A stretch of DNA of 64,000 bases, from contig NZ_QWEG01000004.1 of the NCBI RefSeq assembly GCF_003515685.1, positions 1-64,000 on the forward strand, written 5' to 3'. Below the pieces are notes generated by a model, which did no database searches, was not told where the DNA came from, and saw only the letters and a list, made by a program, of their open reading frames with translations. How positions within the stretch are numbered: position 1 is the stretch's first letter; every line of letters starts with the position of its first letter. This DNA is from Neobacillus notoginsengisoli (GTDB lineage: Bacteria; Bacillota; Bacilli; Bacillales; Cytobacillaceae). The translations under genes and the position numbers were made by a program. This document shows positions 1 to 8,511 of the stretch, in pieces.

Positions 1-127
1 ACCTCACGTACGGTTTGATGAGGGGGAACAGGAAAAGGACTTGCCCACTTGTCTGGCTTAGTAAGGTGGAACACCCTGAAACCCGAGGACAAGAAGGGCA
101 AAGTCTAATTCCTGTTTTCTACTCTAC
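1..127 (+). mobile_element. 3' end of a group II intron (domain V remnant and domain VI)
   Basis: The first bases, ending in CGTACGGTTTGATGAGGGG, match the 3' strand of a bacterial group II intron domain V. A long hairpin follows: AACAGGAA near 29 pairs with TTCCTGTT near 111, and GACTTGCCC pairs with GGGCAAAGTC (one bulge), with an unpaired A in the TCTAATT stretch suited to the branch point. The TTCTACTCTAC end near 127 fits a group II 3' splice site. The reverse transcriptase would lie upstream of the window. The domain VI stem is longer than usual. A short open frame across 15-323 is not a real gene. Confidence 0.72.
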
Positions 128-251
128 AATAAAGTGTTACTCTAATTTTCTTATTGGCAAAATTTTACCTTTATTAGTGGAATCGCGTAGTAGTGTGGTG
201 GACTTTCACGACGGAACTACTTTAGTTGTTAATGTAAACATTCAAATCAGT

Positions 252-281
252 TTGATAAAAAGTGTTCAAAAATGGTATAAG
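252..281 (+). promoter_or_regulatory. Possible sigma-A promoter for dus
   Basis: TTGATA and TATAAG are separated by 18 bases about 85 bp before the dus start. The fit to consensus is moderate and nothing else in 128-366 looks like a gene. Confidence 0.35.
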
Positions 282-366
282 TGTAGAAGAAGCATGGGAA
301 TCTCGCTTTTAAGTTTGGGATAAAGGCTGGCTTGGTATCCCATAGTGAAAGGAATTGACATGAAAG

Positions 367-1350
367 ATGAAAGAAAATTTTTGGCGTGATCTACCACGGC
401 CATTTTTTATACTTGCACCAATGGAAGATGTGACGGATGTTGTTTTTCGCCATGTCGTAAGCGCGGCAGCGAGACCTGATGTGTTTTTTACGGAGTTTAC
501 AAACAGTGAAAGTTATTGTCACCCAGAGGGGATCAAGAGTGTGCGTGGGCGTTTGAGTTTTACGGAGGATGAACAGCCAATTGTCGCCCATATATGGGGC
601 GATAAGCCTGAAAACTTTCGGCAAATGAGTATTGGGATGGCCGAGTTAGGATTTAAGGGTATCGATATCAACATGGGCTGTCCTGTACCTAATGTGGCAG
701 ATCACGGGAAAGGAAGCGGGCTTATCCTTCGTCCGGAAGTTGCTGCAGATTTAATACAGGCCGCAAAAGCAGGAGGATTACCTGTAAGTGTAAAGACCAG
801 GCTTGGTTATACAGAGATAGGCGAGTGGCAGGACTGGCTGACACACATATTGAAACAAGACATTGCGAATCTCTCCATTCACCTGCGTACAAGAGAGGAA
901 ATGAGTAAAGTACCTGCTCATTGGGAGCTGATTCCGGAGATTAAGAAACTACGTGACCAGATTGCACCAAATACACTTTTGACGATCAATGGGGATATCC
1001 TAGACCGCCAAACAGGCTTGGAGCTCGCCCATCAATATGGCGTTGATGGGGTAATGATCGGGCGTGGAATTTTTAAAAATCCATTTGCTTTTGAAAAAGA
1101 GCCGAAAGAGCACAGCAGTAAGGAATTGCTTGATCTCTTAAGGCTGCATCTGGATCTCAATGATAAGTATTCAAGTTTACAACTGCGTTCATTCAAGGCT
1201 CTTCAACGCTTTTTTAAGATTTATGTAAAAGGATTCCGAGGGGCAAGTGAACTAAGAAATCAATTAATGAACGCAGAGTCAACAGATGAAGCGCGTGCAT
1301 TGCTCGATGATTTTGAGTCAAAGAATCTGGATGCAATTGGGGAACAGTAG
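367..1350 (+). CDS. dus: tRNA-dihydrouridine synthase
   Basis: FMN-dependent enzyme that reduces a uridine of the tRNA D-loop to dihydrouridine. The 327-residue protein has the Dus TIM barrel: APMEDVTD near residue 17, the signature [10 protein letters not shown] with the catalytic Cys at about 105, VKTRLGY near 142, and [12 protein letters not shown] near the end of the barrel as the FMN phosphate region. The C-terminal helical RNA-binding part is present, so it appears complete. It looks closer to the DusB/DusC branch than to the usual Bacillus pair, but the target uridine cannot be told. The AAAGGA before the ATG is weakly spaced. It stands alone, with a terminator 35 bp after the stop. 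Confidence 0.9.
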   Translation: MKENFWRDLPRPFFILAPMEDVTDVVFRHVVSAAARPDVFFTEFTNSESYCHPEGIKSVRGRLSFTEDEQPIVAHIWGDKPENFRQMSIGMAELGFKGIDINMGCPVPNVADHGKGSGLILRPEVAADLIQAAKAGGLPVSVKTRLGYTEIGEWQDWLTHILKQDIANLSIHLRTREEMSKVPAHWELIPEIKKLRDQIAPNTLLTINGDILDRQTGLELAHQYGVDGVMIGRGIFKNPFAFEKEPKEHSSKELLDLLRLHLDLNDKYSSLQLRSFKALQRFFKIYVKGFRGASELRNQLMNAESTDEARALLDDFESKNLDAIGEQ

Positions 1351-1385
1351 AAGTATCCAATTAAGTGACTACAAATTTGGTTTTA

Positions 1386-1423
1386 AAATAAACAGGACCT
1401 TAAAGGTTTCTGTTTATTTTTTT
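1386..1423 (+). terminator. Rho-independent terminator after dus
   Basis: AAATAAACAG pairs with CTGTTTATTT around a 12-base loop and runs into a T tract. Confidence 0.85.
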
Positions 1424-1573
1424 GAACTGAGGAGTTGTTTGCATGTTATGCTTTTTTAAAAAATAACTTTTTAGATTCCACTAATTAGTAAGAAATCCGG
1501 AGTATTTTATGATATGGCTCACGAGGAAGCGGTAGCGGGTTAATATAAGGGAAACAGAAAAGATCTCCAAGGA

Positions 1574-1612
1574 ATATTCTTTATACTTTTAACTCTTTAA
1601 TGGAAAGAATAT
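1574..1612. promoter_or_regulatory. Inverted repeat upstream of the glycosyltransferase
   Basis: ATATTCTTT and AAAGAATAT are perfect 9-base inverted copies 21 bases apart, ending about 22 bp before the start codon. It could be an operator or a leader hairpin. No regulator gene is adjacent. Confidence 0.35.
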
Positions 1613-1634
1613 ATGAAAAATGGGGGGTAGTTAT

Positions 1635-2837
1635 ATGGCACGTGTTTTGTTTATCAATGTTGGATCAGAAGGACATATCAATCCAACTATTGGAGTTGTT
1701 GAAGAGCTTATTTCTCGTGGAGAAGAGGTGGTGTATTTTACAGTTGAAGAATTCCGGGAACGGATAGAGAAGATGGGAGCTATGGTGAGAACCATTGACG
1801 GTCAGAAGTTTATAAAAGCCTTTATTTCAGGTGGTAGAAACCATTTACTAGAAAGAGTTAACGGTCTTTTACATACGGCAGATGTAGTCATACCTGCCAT
1901 TCTTGAACAGATCAGAGGAGAGCACTTTGATTATATCATCCACGATTCCATGTTTGGCTGTGGACGTTTATTGGCTCAAATCTTGAAGCTTCCGGCAATC
2001 AATTCTTGTACATCTTTTGCGCAGACAAAAGCTTCTTTTGATAAAACATTGGAACAGCATTCTAATAAAATACCTGCAGAGATTCTTAAACCTATATACG
2101 ATGAATTTCAAAGCCTCACGGGAAGGGTATTTGAGAAATACGGTGTAAAGATTCATTCGCCCTTCGAGGTTTTTTGCAATCCTGCACAGCTCACAATTGT
2201 GTATACAACCAGGGAGTTTCAGCCTTTAGGAGAAACATTTGATCAAACTTATAAATTTGTAGGCCCGTCGATATCTTCACGATTAGAGCAGGATGCCATT
2301 GCGATAGCTGCTATAAAAGAAAAAAGTCCCCTTTACATTTCGCTCGGTACCGTTTTTAATCGGGATATTGATTTTTATAAACTTTGCTTTGAAGCATTTG
2401 GAAATAGCAATCACACTGTGGTGATGTCGATTGGCAGCCAAACCCGGCTGGTTGATTTAGGGGAAATTCCCGAAAACTTCATTGTGAAAAATTATGTCCC
2501 ACAACTTGAAGTGTTGAAAGACTCTAAATTATTTGTTACTCATGGTGGAATGAACAGTACCCAAGAAGCTCTCTATAGCGGGGTTCCGCTCATAATCATC
2601 CCTCAAAGTGCGGATCAGCCGTTCATTGCCAGTCAAGTTGTTAACATCGGTGCGGGTATAAAATTACAAATGCAAAGCTTGACCGCAAAGCAGCTTTATG
2701 AAGCCGCGGAGCATGTGCTAAACAACCCGTCTTTCCGTGAAGCTGCTGAAACTAGTAGGGAATCCTTTCAAAAATCCGGTGGATACCACCAAGCTGTTGA
2801 CGAGATTTTCGAATTTAAAAATCAATATTCAATATAA
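1635..2837 (+). CDS. UDP-glycosyltransferase, MGT (macrolide glycosyltransferase) family
   Basis: Cytosolic GT1-fold enzyme expected to move a sugar from a UDP-sugar to a small hydrophobic acceptor, like Bacillus YjiC and YdhE. The protein (400 residues from ATG 1635) begins MARVLFINVGSEGHINPT, the acceptor-domain start of the family. It carries the nucleotide-sugar motif HGGMNSTQEALYSGVPLI at about residue 302, followed by PQSADQPFIA. An upstream in-frame ATG at 1620 reads through the GGGGGT ribosome binding site, so 1635 is preferred. It is monocistronic. The natural acceptor cannot be deduced. Confidence 0.87.
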   Translation: MARVLFINVGSEGHINPTIGVVEELISRGEEVVYFTVEEFRERIEKMGAMVRTIDGQKFIKAFISGGRNHLLERVNGLLHTADVVIPAILEQIRGEHFDYIIHDSMFGCGRLLAQILKLPAINSCTSFAQTKASFDKTLEQHSNKIPAEILKPIYDEFQSLTGRVFEKYGVKIHSPFEVFCNPAQLTIVYTTREFQPLGETFDQTYKFVGPSISSRLEQDAIAIAAIKEKSPLYISLGTVFNRDIDFYKLCFEAFGNSNHTVVMSIGSQTRLVDLGEIPENFIVKNYVPQLEVLKDSKLFVTHGGMNSTQEALYSGVPLIIIPQSADQPFIASQVVNIGAGIKLQMQSLTAKQLYEAAEHVLNNPSFREAAETSRESFQKSGGYHQAVDEIFEFKNQYSI

Positions 2838-3091
2838 AAGAATTGTAAAAAACGAGAATGAAAGAAGTTTGGGAAATGAATAACAATACAAAAATATAAA
2901 TTTCAGGAATGATGCCGTCGTTAGCTTTTTCATCATTTCCACCTATTCTTCATGCAACGTTGGCTACTTTTTCGGAAAAATCATAAGAGTAACCTACATT
3001 GGCATCCCAATTTTCCTCACCCTGTGGTTCGGATTTCACTAGTTTACTTTCGACATCTCAAAATCCAGTCGTATCAATGCTTCAGGCTGAA

Positions 3092-3111
3092 TTAATCAAA
3101 CGTTTGATTAA
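3092..3111. promoter_or_regulatory. 20-bp perfect palindrome, operator candidate
   Basis: TTAATCAAACGTTTGATTAA is a perfect dyad. Its size and symmetry resemble TetR-family operators. It lies about 180 bp upstream of yhdT-panF and before the likely -10 at 3185. The regulator is not in the window. Confidence 0.5.
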
Positions 3112-3232
3112 CTAAAATTCGACGCGATTTGAGTCTGGGAGCAGACTCCTAGTGTAAGCCATCGCATGTCCAGTTAGAATGATGTATAATCTAGTTCAGA
3201 ATGAAAAAGGGACCCGAGATGCTCTTTTTAAT

Positions 3233-3268
3233 AGGCAACTCCCATAAGGGTTAGTTGCCTTCCTAATT
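3233..3268 (+). promoter_or_regulatory. Leader hairpin before yhdT
   Basis: AGGCAACT (3233-3240) pairs with AGTTGCCT (3253-3260) across a 12-base loop, followed by a weak pyrimidine-rich stretch. It lies between the TATAAT at 3185 and the yhdT start, so it may be an attenuator or a leftover terminator. Confidence 0.4.
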
Positions 3269-3292
3269 TCTTAGAAGTGGAAGGGTTAATTT

Positions 3293-3565
3293 ATGGAGGA
3301 TAAACGCTTTAAAATAGCACACCGGGAAGCGCTGATGGGTGTTGCTCTTGTGTTGCTTAACTTTGCGATTTGGTATGGTTTTGCTTATGGCCTCGGAAAC
3401 AAGGATCCGAAAACCTATACGTACATACTTGGTTTTCCGGCATGGTTTTTTTACAGCTGTATTGCCGGGACGATTTTCATGATTGTTTTAATTATAATGG
3501 TCTTGAAATTCTTTTTTACCGAAGTTTCACTTGATGAGGAAGATGAAGAATGCACTGGCAAGTAA
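3293..3565 (+). CDS. yhdT: YhdT family (DUF997) small membrane protein
   Basis: A 90-residue protein with two hydrophobic helices (about residues 14-34 and 46-72) and an acidic tail. Size and layout match YhdT/DUF997, which is commonly encoded directly before the pantothenate symporter gene panF. Its own role is unknown; an accessory function for PanF is an inference from this constant pairing. It overlaps panF by 16 bp, indicating translational coupling. The start has GTGGAAGG upstream. Confidence 0.8.
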   Translation: MEDKRFKIAHREALMGVALVLLNFAIWYGFAYGLGNKDPKTYTYILGFPAWFFYSCIAGTIFMIVLIIMVLKFFFTEVSLDEEDEECTGK

Positions 3566-4992
3566 TTATTCCTCTTGCACTATTTCTTGTTGCTATTTTT
3601 TATATTGGCTTTTGGGCTAATGCCCACGTTCGGCGCTCCAATTCGTTTTTATCGGATTATTTCCTTGGCGGAAGAGAAATGGGCGGCTTCATACTCGCGA
3701 TGACGATGATGGCCACATATGGCAGCGCGTCAAGCTTTATTGGCGGTCCTGGCGTTGCCTATCAGGCTGGCCTTGGCTGGGTGCTTCTGGCGATGGCTCA
3801 ATTGCCGGCGGGCTATTTCGTCTTAATGATTTTGGGAAAAAAGTTCGCGATTATCTCGCGTAGATATGAGGCAATCACCTTAATCGATTTCCTGAAGGCT
3901 CGTTACAAGTCTAATGCGATTGTGCTACTATCCGCAGTTGCGATCTTTGTATTTCTGTTCGCATCAATGACAGCTCAATGGGTAGGCGGGGCAAGGTTAA
4001 TTGAGTCATTAACTGGGTTATCCTATCGTGGGGCATTGCTTATTTTTGCAGTAGCAGTGCTCGTATATGTCATTGTTGGAGGCTTTGCGGCCGTTGCCTT
4101 AACTGATGCGCTGCAAGGGTCAGTGATGATTATCGGAACGGTCATCCTGCTTGCGGCGGTTATTATAGAAGGAGGCGGGGTTTCCGCTATAATGGCGGAG
4201 CTTGTTGCGGAAAATCCAAATCTCATATCACCGTATGGCGCGGATCGAAGCCTTTCGCCGCTATATGTATCGACATTCTGGATTTTAATCGGGATCGGCG
4301 TGATCGGCTTGCCGCAAATCGCAGTCCGTGCGATGAGTTATAAAGATTCCAAGGGGATGCATCGTGCGATAATTATTGGGACGATTGGGATTGGAACCAT
4401 TATGTTCGGGATGCATTTGATAGGCGCATTCGGACGGGCTGTCATGCCGGGAATTGAAATTGGCGATAAAGTGATGCCAACATTAACGCTTGAAATACTT
4501 CCGCCAATTCTTGCCGGGGTTGTATTAGCTGCTCCGATGGCGGCCATTATGTCTACCGTGAATGCCCTATTGATTTTAGTAAGCTCAACAGTTGTAAAAG
4601 ATGTGTATTTAGGTTTTATAAAACCAGGTGCTAAGGATTCTGAAATAAAGCGGATTAGCTTCATTGTAACGACAGTTGTCGGAATTGCCGTGGTGGTATT
4701 CGCATTAAATCCGCCAAATTTATTAATTTGGTTAAATTTATTTGCGTTTGGCGGGCTTGAATCGGCATTTTTATGGAATGTCGTATTGGGCCTTTATTGG
4801 AAAGGCGCGAATAAATACGGGGCTCTTGCCTCTATGATTGTCGGACTTGTTTCGTATATTTATATTTATCACTTCCATAGCAATGCATTTGGCATGAACA
4901 GTGTCACCATCCCTATTGTTGTTTCACTGTTGGTATTTGTGCTAGTTAGTATGTCTACAAAAGGATTGGTCAAACAAAATCATAACGTGTAA
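3550..4992 (+). CDS. panF: Sodium/pantothenate symporter
   Basis: Integral membrane protein of the sodium:solute symporter family that takes up pantothenate (vitamin B5) with Na+ for coenzyme A synthesis. The 480 residues form about 13 hydrophobic helices. Family features include FLGGREMGGFILAMTMMATYGSASSFIGGPG near residues 32-62, with the SSS sodium-binding helix, and GLPQIAVRAMSYKDSK near 250-265. The gene start overlaps yhdT, the same pairing as in enterobacteria. Assignment to pantothenate rather than another SSS substrate rests on that pairing and the sequence. A terminator follows. Confidence 0.88.
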   Translation: MHWQVIIPLALFLVAIFYIGFWANAHVRRSNSFLSDYFLGGREMGGFILAMTMMATYGSASSFIGGPGVAYQAGLGWVLLAMAQLPAGYFVLMILGKKFAIISRRYEAITLIDFLKARYKSNAIVLLSAVAIFVFLFASMTAQWVGGARLIESLTGLSYRGALLIFAVAVLVYVIVGGFAAVALTDALQGSVMIIGTVILLAAVIIEGGGVSAIMAELVAENPNLISPYGADRSLSPLYVSTFWILIGIGVIGLPQIAVRAMSYKDSKGMHRAIIIGTIGIGTIMFGMHLIGAFGRAVMPGIEIGDKVMPTLTLEILPPILAGVVLAAPMAAIMSTVNALLILVSSTVVKDVYLGFIKPGAKDSEIKRISFIVTTVVGIAVVVFALNPPNLLIWLNLFAFGGLESAFLWNVVLGLYWKGANKYGALASMIVGLVSYIYIYHFHSNAFGMNSVTIPIVVSLLVFVLVSMSTKGLVKQNHNV

Positions 4993-4997
4993 AAGGA

Positions 4998-5028
4998 AGC
5001 CATCTATTTTAATATAGGTGGTTTTTTC
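4998..5028 (+). terminator. Terminator after panF
   Basis: AGCCATCTAT pairs with ATAGGTGGTT (two wobbles) followed by a T run. Confidence 0.8.
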
Positions 5029-5205
5029 TTATGGAACTCAAAAAGCCCGCTGTCCGTAGAAACATAAAATTGGTAACAAAAAATTTGATTATCTACAAAA
5101 TGTACCTTTTTATGCATTTATCTTATGCCGGCAAAGGAATATAATGATAATAATAGACGAAATATTCTTTGTTTTAGTATAAGATGATGAAAACTGGAGG
5201 GTCAT

Positions 5206-5895
5206 ATGAGAAGAATTAGGAAAAGTTCTATTGTCTCTTATAGCCATTATGGACATACGAAAGTTCCGAATACTATTCAAACATCTTGTCCCACTTGCCG
5301 GAAAACAAGCAGTTTTTCCCTTAAGGCCAACTATCAGAAAAGCAAAAATGGGTTCCTGACTGAAGGAACCTGTTCATCGTGTAAAAAGGATTCAACCTTT
5401 GTGATGATTTTAAAAGGTGTTCCAGATGATACAGGAAATCCAATAGATGTTTATATCTATGACCCTCACTCTTCCAAACAGCCAATAAATCAGCTGGAAC
5501 AATTACCAGACATCCCACCCGATTTGGTCCGGGCCTACCGCTCAGCTTTAAATATTTATCAGTGGAAGGACAATGCTGCGACAGCGGTCATGTCAAAACG
5601 TGTAATTGAAAGCATTTATAAGCATTTTGCAGGAGCCAAAGGGAATGGGCAGCCACTGTCTGAACAATCGGAACAAATTGTAGAGAATTTGGATTTAGTG
5701 AAGCCCATCCGTTATCTTGACCTGCTTCTTCGTCCTGAAAATCCTTTTTATGAAATTTTGGAGCTGGAAAAGGAACTTGATGATGAAACGGCCGCCCATT
5801 TAATGGACCTTCTTGAGAACTTAATTGATTACCTATTTGTCCTCCCTGGGAATATCGAAATTACATATACAAACATCCAACAGAATAGTAAATAG
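5206..5895 (+). CDS. Zinc-ribbon protein with DUF4145-like helical domain
   Basis: A 229-residue soluble protein. Residues 28-67 hold two CxxC knuckles, CPTC and CSSC, spaced like a zinc ribbon. The rest is mainly helical and includes RAYRSALNIYQWKDNAATAV, resembling the DUF4145 region found in several nuclease- and phage-defence-associated proteins. The function is unknown here and the domain match is from memory of the family only. It is a single gene with GGAGG ahead of the ATG and a strong terminator behind, so it looks functional. Confidence 0.6.
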   Translation: MRRIRKSSIVSYSHYGHTKVPNTIQTSCPTCRKTSSFSLKANYQKSKNGFLTEGTCSSCKKDSTFVMILKGVPDDTGNPIDVYIYDPHSSKQPINQLEQLPDIPPDLVRAYRSALNIYQWKDNAATAVMSKRVIESIYKHFAGAKGNGQPLSEQSEQIVENLDLVKPIRYLDLLLRPENPFYEILELEKELDDETAAHLMDLLENLIDYLFVLPGNIEITYTNIQQNSK

Positions 5896-5909
5896 TCCCT
5901 TCAGGATAG

Positions 5910-5964
5910 AAGGTGCCTTGCTGCCCGTTTGTTCGTGAGTCGGGAGCAGGCACCTTTGTTTTTT
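5910..5964 (+). terminator. Terminator
   Basis: AAGGTGCCT..GCTGCCCG pairs with CGGGAGCAGGCACCTT and ends in a T run. Confidence 0.85.
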
Positions 5965-6145
5965 ATTTGGTAAAAGAACGCAATCCGGGATAGGGGCGCT
6001 TTTATTTATGATATATGTTAAAATCTACTAGGTGTTTTCTAATCATGCTTTGTCCTTTATACTAGGTAAGGTGTGTGGACAATTAATAGACCTTAAAGAC
6101 CTTTTACTATAGATGTTGTATTACTAACAAGGGGAGGAAACTTCA

Positions 6146-7546
6146 TTGACAACAACAAGTGCAGAAACAATGGTTGCCGATATCCACCGGTTGGATGAGA
6201 AGGGTTCTGGCCAGGCTGCGATTTGGCGTGAAAACGAACATGGCAATCTGAAAAAGTTGAAGCTGACCATCCCGCAAACTCTCCCGGGTGAAAAAGTGAG
6301 TGTAACGGTGGACAGACCTGAAAAAAGACGGTGGAGGGCGCTTCCTAATGAAATTTTGGAGGCCCACCCTGAAAGAACGGCTCCACCTTGCCCCCATTTT
6401 GAAAAATGTGGCGGCTGTGTGTGGCAGCATTGGCAATATGAAGGACAGGTGAAACAAAAAACAAACCATGTGAGGCAAGCTGTAGAATCACAAGGTTTCG
6501 ACCCGAATTTGGTTCTCGATACGATTGGCATGGATAATCCTTGGCATTATCGCAATAAAATGGAGTTTACGTTTGCTCCCGATGGAACGCTTGGCCTGCA
6601 TGAGCAAGGGAATTTCCGTAAAATCATATCATTGGAAACGTGTTTGATTGCTGGCAAGGAGATGGTTGCGGCTTCAATGGAAGTGGCCGCTTGGGCGAAA
6701 AGCCATCAATTGAGCGGCTATAACAAAGACTTACACGAAGGGCTGCTGCGGCACTTGATGGTACGGCAATCGTTTGCAACTGGGGAAATCATGCTTGCCT
6801 TGTTTGCAACTGAAGGACCGGCTGCCCATCAAGAAGCGGCTGATGATTTGGTGGAACGGATCACTACGGCATTCCCTCAAGTGAAAAGCTTGTTGTGGCT
6901 TGAAAACACAGATTGGGCAGACCGTACTCAATCACAAAATACTCATGTCCTTGCAGGAAGGGATTTCATTTATGATGAAATGGATGGCTACCGGTTTCGC
7001 CTTTGGTTTGATACCTTTTTCCAAACAAATCCGACCCAGGCTCAAAAGTTGGTCGAGCTTGCAATAGAAATGGGCGAGCCGAAAAAGACTGAGAAAATGA
7101 TCGATCTTTTCTGTGGTGTTGGCACATTTTCTCTGCCATTTGCAAACAGGGTAGGGGAGTTGGCAGGCATTGAAATCGTTGAGACGTCCATTGAATCAGC
7201 GAAACGCAATGCAACGGATAATGGGATTGACAATACAACTTTCCTTGCGAAGGATGCGAGAAAAGGAATTGATGAAATCCTCGAGAGCTTCGGAAAACCA
7301 GAACTGCTGCTGCTTGACCCTCCAAGGTCAGGTGCAGGCGGAAAAGTAATGAGGAGAATCGGGCGCGCCAAGCCGGAACGAATTGTATACGTATCCTGCA
7401 ATGTAGATACGTTCGCTACCGATATTAAGGAGCTTGAGCAGTTCGGATATGTCCTGGAAGTTGTCCAGCCGGTTGATCTTTTCCCTCATACCGTCCATGT
7501 TGAGTGTGTTGCGAAACTTGTTTTAAAAGATAAAAACACGATTTAA
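6146..7546 (+). CDS. rlmCD: 23S rRNA (uracil-C5)-methyltransferase, RlmCD type
   Basis: SAM-dependent enzyme that makes 5-methyluridine in 23S rRNA (U747 and U1939 by the Bacillus enzyme). Residues 5-70 form the TRAM RNA-binding domain. Cys82, Cys88 and Cys91 (CPHFEKCGGC) and Cys166 are the Fe-S ligands. DLFCGVGTFSLPFA near 320 is the SAM site, LLLDPPRSG near 390 follows, and SCNVDTFATDI near 418 carries the catalytic Cys. The start is TTG 6146 with GGGGAGG eight bases upstream. At 466 residues it is full length. Bacilli carry two paralogues (YefA, YfjO), so the exact target is likely but not certain. Confidence 0.9.
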   Translation: MTTTSAETMVADIHRLDEKGSGQAAIWRENEHGNLKKLKLTIPQTLPGEKVSVTVDRPEKRRWRALPNEILEAHPERTAPPCPHFEKCGGCVWQHWQYEGQVKQKTNHVRQAVESQGFDPNLVLDTIGMDNPWHYRNKMEFTFAPDGTLGLHEQGNFRKIISLETCLIAGKEMVAASMEVAAWAKSHQLSGYNKDLHEGLLRHLMVRQSFATGEIMLALFATEGPAAHQEAADDLVERITTAFPQVKSLLWLENTDWADRTQSQNTHVLAGRDFIYDEMDGYRFRLWFDTFFQTNPTQAQKLVELAIEMGEPKKTEKMIDLFCGVGTFSLPFANRVGELAGIEIVETSIESAKRNATDNGIDNTTFLAKDARKGIDEILESFGKPELLLLDPPRSGAGGKVMRRIGRAKPERIVYVSCNVDTFATDIKELEQFGYVLEVVQPVDLFPHTVHVECVAKLVLKDKNTI

Positions 7547-7552
7547 TCACAT

Positions 7553-7586
7553 AAAAAGGCAACGCGCTGTTGCCTTTCTGTTTCTT
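7553..7586. terminator. Bidirectional terminator between rlmCD and the nos operon
   Basis: AAAGGCAAC pairs with GTTGCCTTT. A-rich and T-rich flanks on either side suit both converging transcripts. Confidence 0.8.
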
Positions 7587-7605
7587 CTAAAAAACATTCA
7601 AAGAG

Positions 7606-8511
7606 TTATAATATGACAATGTCAAGGGAATTCACTTGTGAAACAAGCAATTCCTCATATTCCATTTGGGCGATGTACTGGATTTCCTGTTCGCCTGCCT
7701 TTGGATTTTCCTTTTTCGCTCTTTCGATTAAATCTTGCTGCACCTTCTGGGTCAAGACAATCATCTCATATTGTGAACGTTCTTTTGCCCAGAACTGCTC
7801 TTCACCAAAATCTGCAATCATTTTAGGGGCAATATCGAATTGGCTGTATTGCTTTTTGATGTCATCAAGCTGCCTTTCCACTTCCACTTGACTAGCGCTA
7901 TGGCCTTTTTCCTTGGCAAGCATGGCCACGGAACGGAGCCTGATAATCTGGGTGAGGAGCTGGTTTTTGTCTTCATTGATCTTATCCTGGGCATCCCAGT
8001 AGGCTAGAGCCTCTTCAAGCTCTTTTCCGCTATATTTTTCCTTGTCCTGTTCACGGTTGATTGCGGTGTGAAGTTTATTGATAAATGTGTAAAACTTAAT
8101 ATCCTCGTCTGTAACCCATTCACCGTTGATTAAGGCAACGCCTTCATTTTTTTTTACGTCAAACTCGACGATTTTTTCCGTTTTATCTCCGTCATGATTG
8201 ATCGTTAAAGCCATTTCGTATTTACCGGCCATCGGAAGGACAGTCTCAGCTTTATACGTTCCTTTTTCATTTTCGGCAAATTCGGCTTTCATTGTCCCGT
8301 GGTCCATATCCACCATTGTCAGTTCGCCCGTAATTTTTAAGCCTGACACGGGTTCCCCGTCTTCCATAACATTTATTGCAATCTGTGAAGGCTTATCTTT
8401 TAAGGTGTAAATTTGCTCTTTTATTTCAACTTTATAGTCAGGACTCCCTGAGCAGCCTGCAAGCAGCACGACGGCCAGGAACAACAACAGTCCAATCCGT
8501 TTTTTTCTCAT
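7606..8511 (-). CDS. Lipoprotein with YtkA-like domain and SurA/PrsA-like helical domain, last gene of the nos operon
   Basis: A 301-residue lipoprotein: signal peptide ending LLAGC (Cys20). Next comes a beta-sandwich of about residues 26-120 resembling YtkA/FixH-like domains (VSGLKITGELTMVDMDHG, MAGKYEMALTINHDG). A mostly helical part of about 128-300 follows (INGEWVTDEDIKFYTFINK) that looks like the SurA/PrsA N-terminal chaperone core without a PPIase domain. The start overlaps the nosF stop (ATGA) with GGAGGA upstream, so it is translated with the operon. A role in NosZ folding or copper delivery, the place NosL takes elsewhere, is an inference. His and Met residues in MDHGTM could bind Cu. 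Confidence 0.65.
   Translation of the reverse strand: MRKKRIGLLLFLAVVLLAGCSGSPDYKVEIKEQIYTLKDKPSQIAINVMEDGEPVSGLKITGELTMVDMDHGTMKAEFAENEKGTYKAETVLPMAGKYEMALTINHDGDKTEKIVEFDVKKNEGVALINGEWVTDEDIKFYTFINKLHTAINREQDKEKYSGKELEEALAYWDAQDKINEDKNQLLTQIIRLRSVAMLAKEKGHSASQVEVERQLDDIKKQYSQFDIAPKMIADFGEEQFWAKERSQYEMIVLTQKVQQDLIERAKKENPKAGEQEIQYIAQMEYEELLVSQVNSLDIVIL

Larger units (their letters stand above)
2838..3292. other. Intergenic region without a supported gene
   Basis: 455 bp with no ORF of credible length. One frame near 2990-3040 reads VTYIGIPIFLTLWFGF, which may be a worn-out membrane protein fragment but is too short to name. A TATAAT sits at 3185-3190, and a 20-bp palindrome and a leader hairpin are listed separately. 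Confidence 0.5.

Noticed and set aside
15-323. 102-codon open frame at the window start
   Set aside because: It runs through the group II intron end and its junction, has no family resemblance and no proper ribosome binding site.
2940-3060. Decayed transporter gene
   Set aside because: One short hydrophobic stretch is not enough to identify or delimit a pseudogene.
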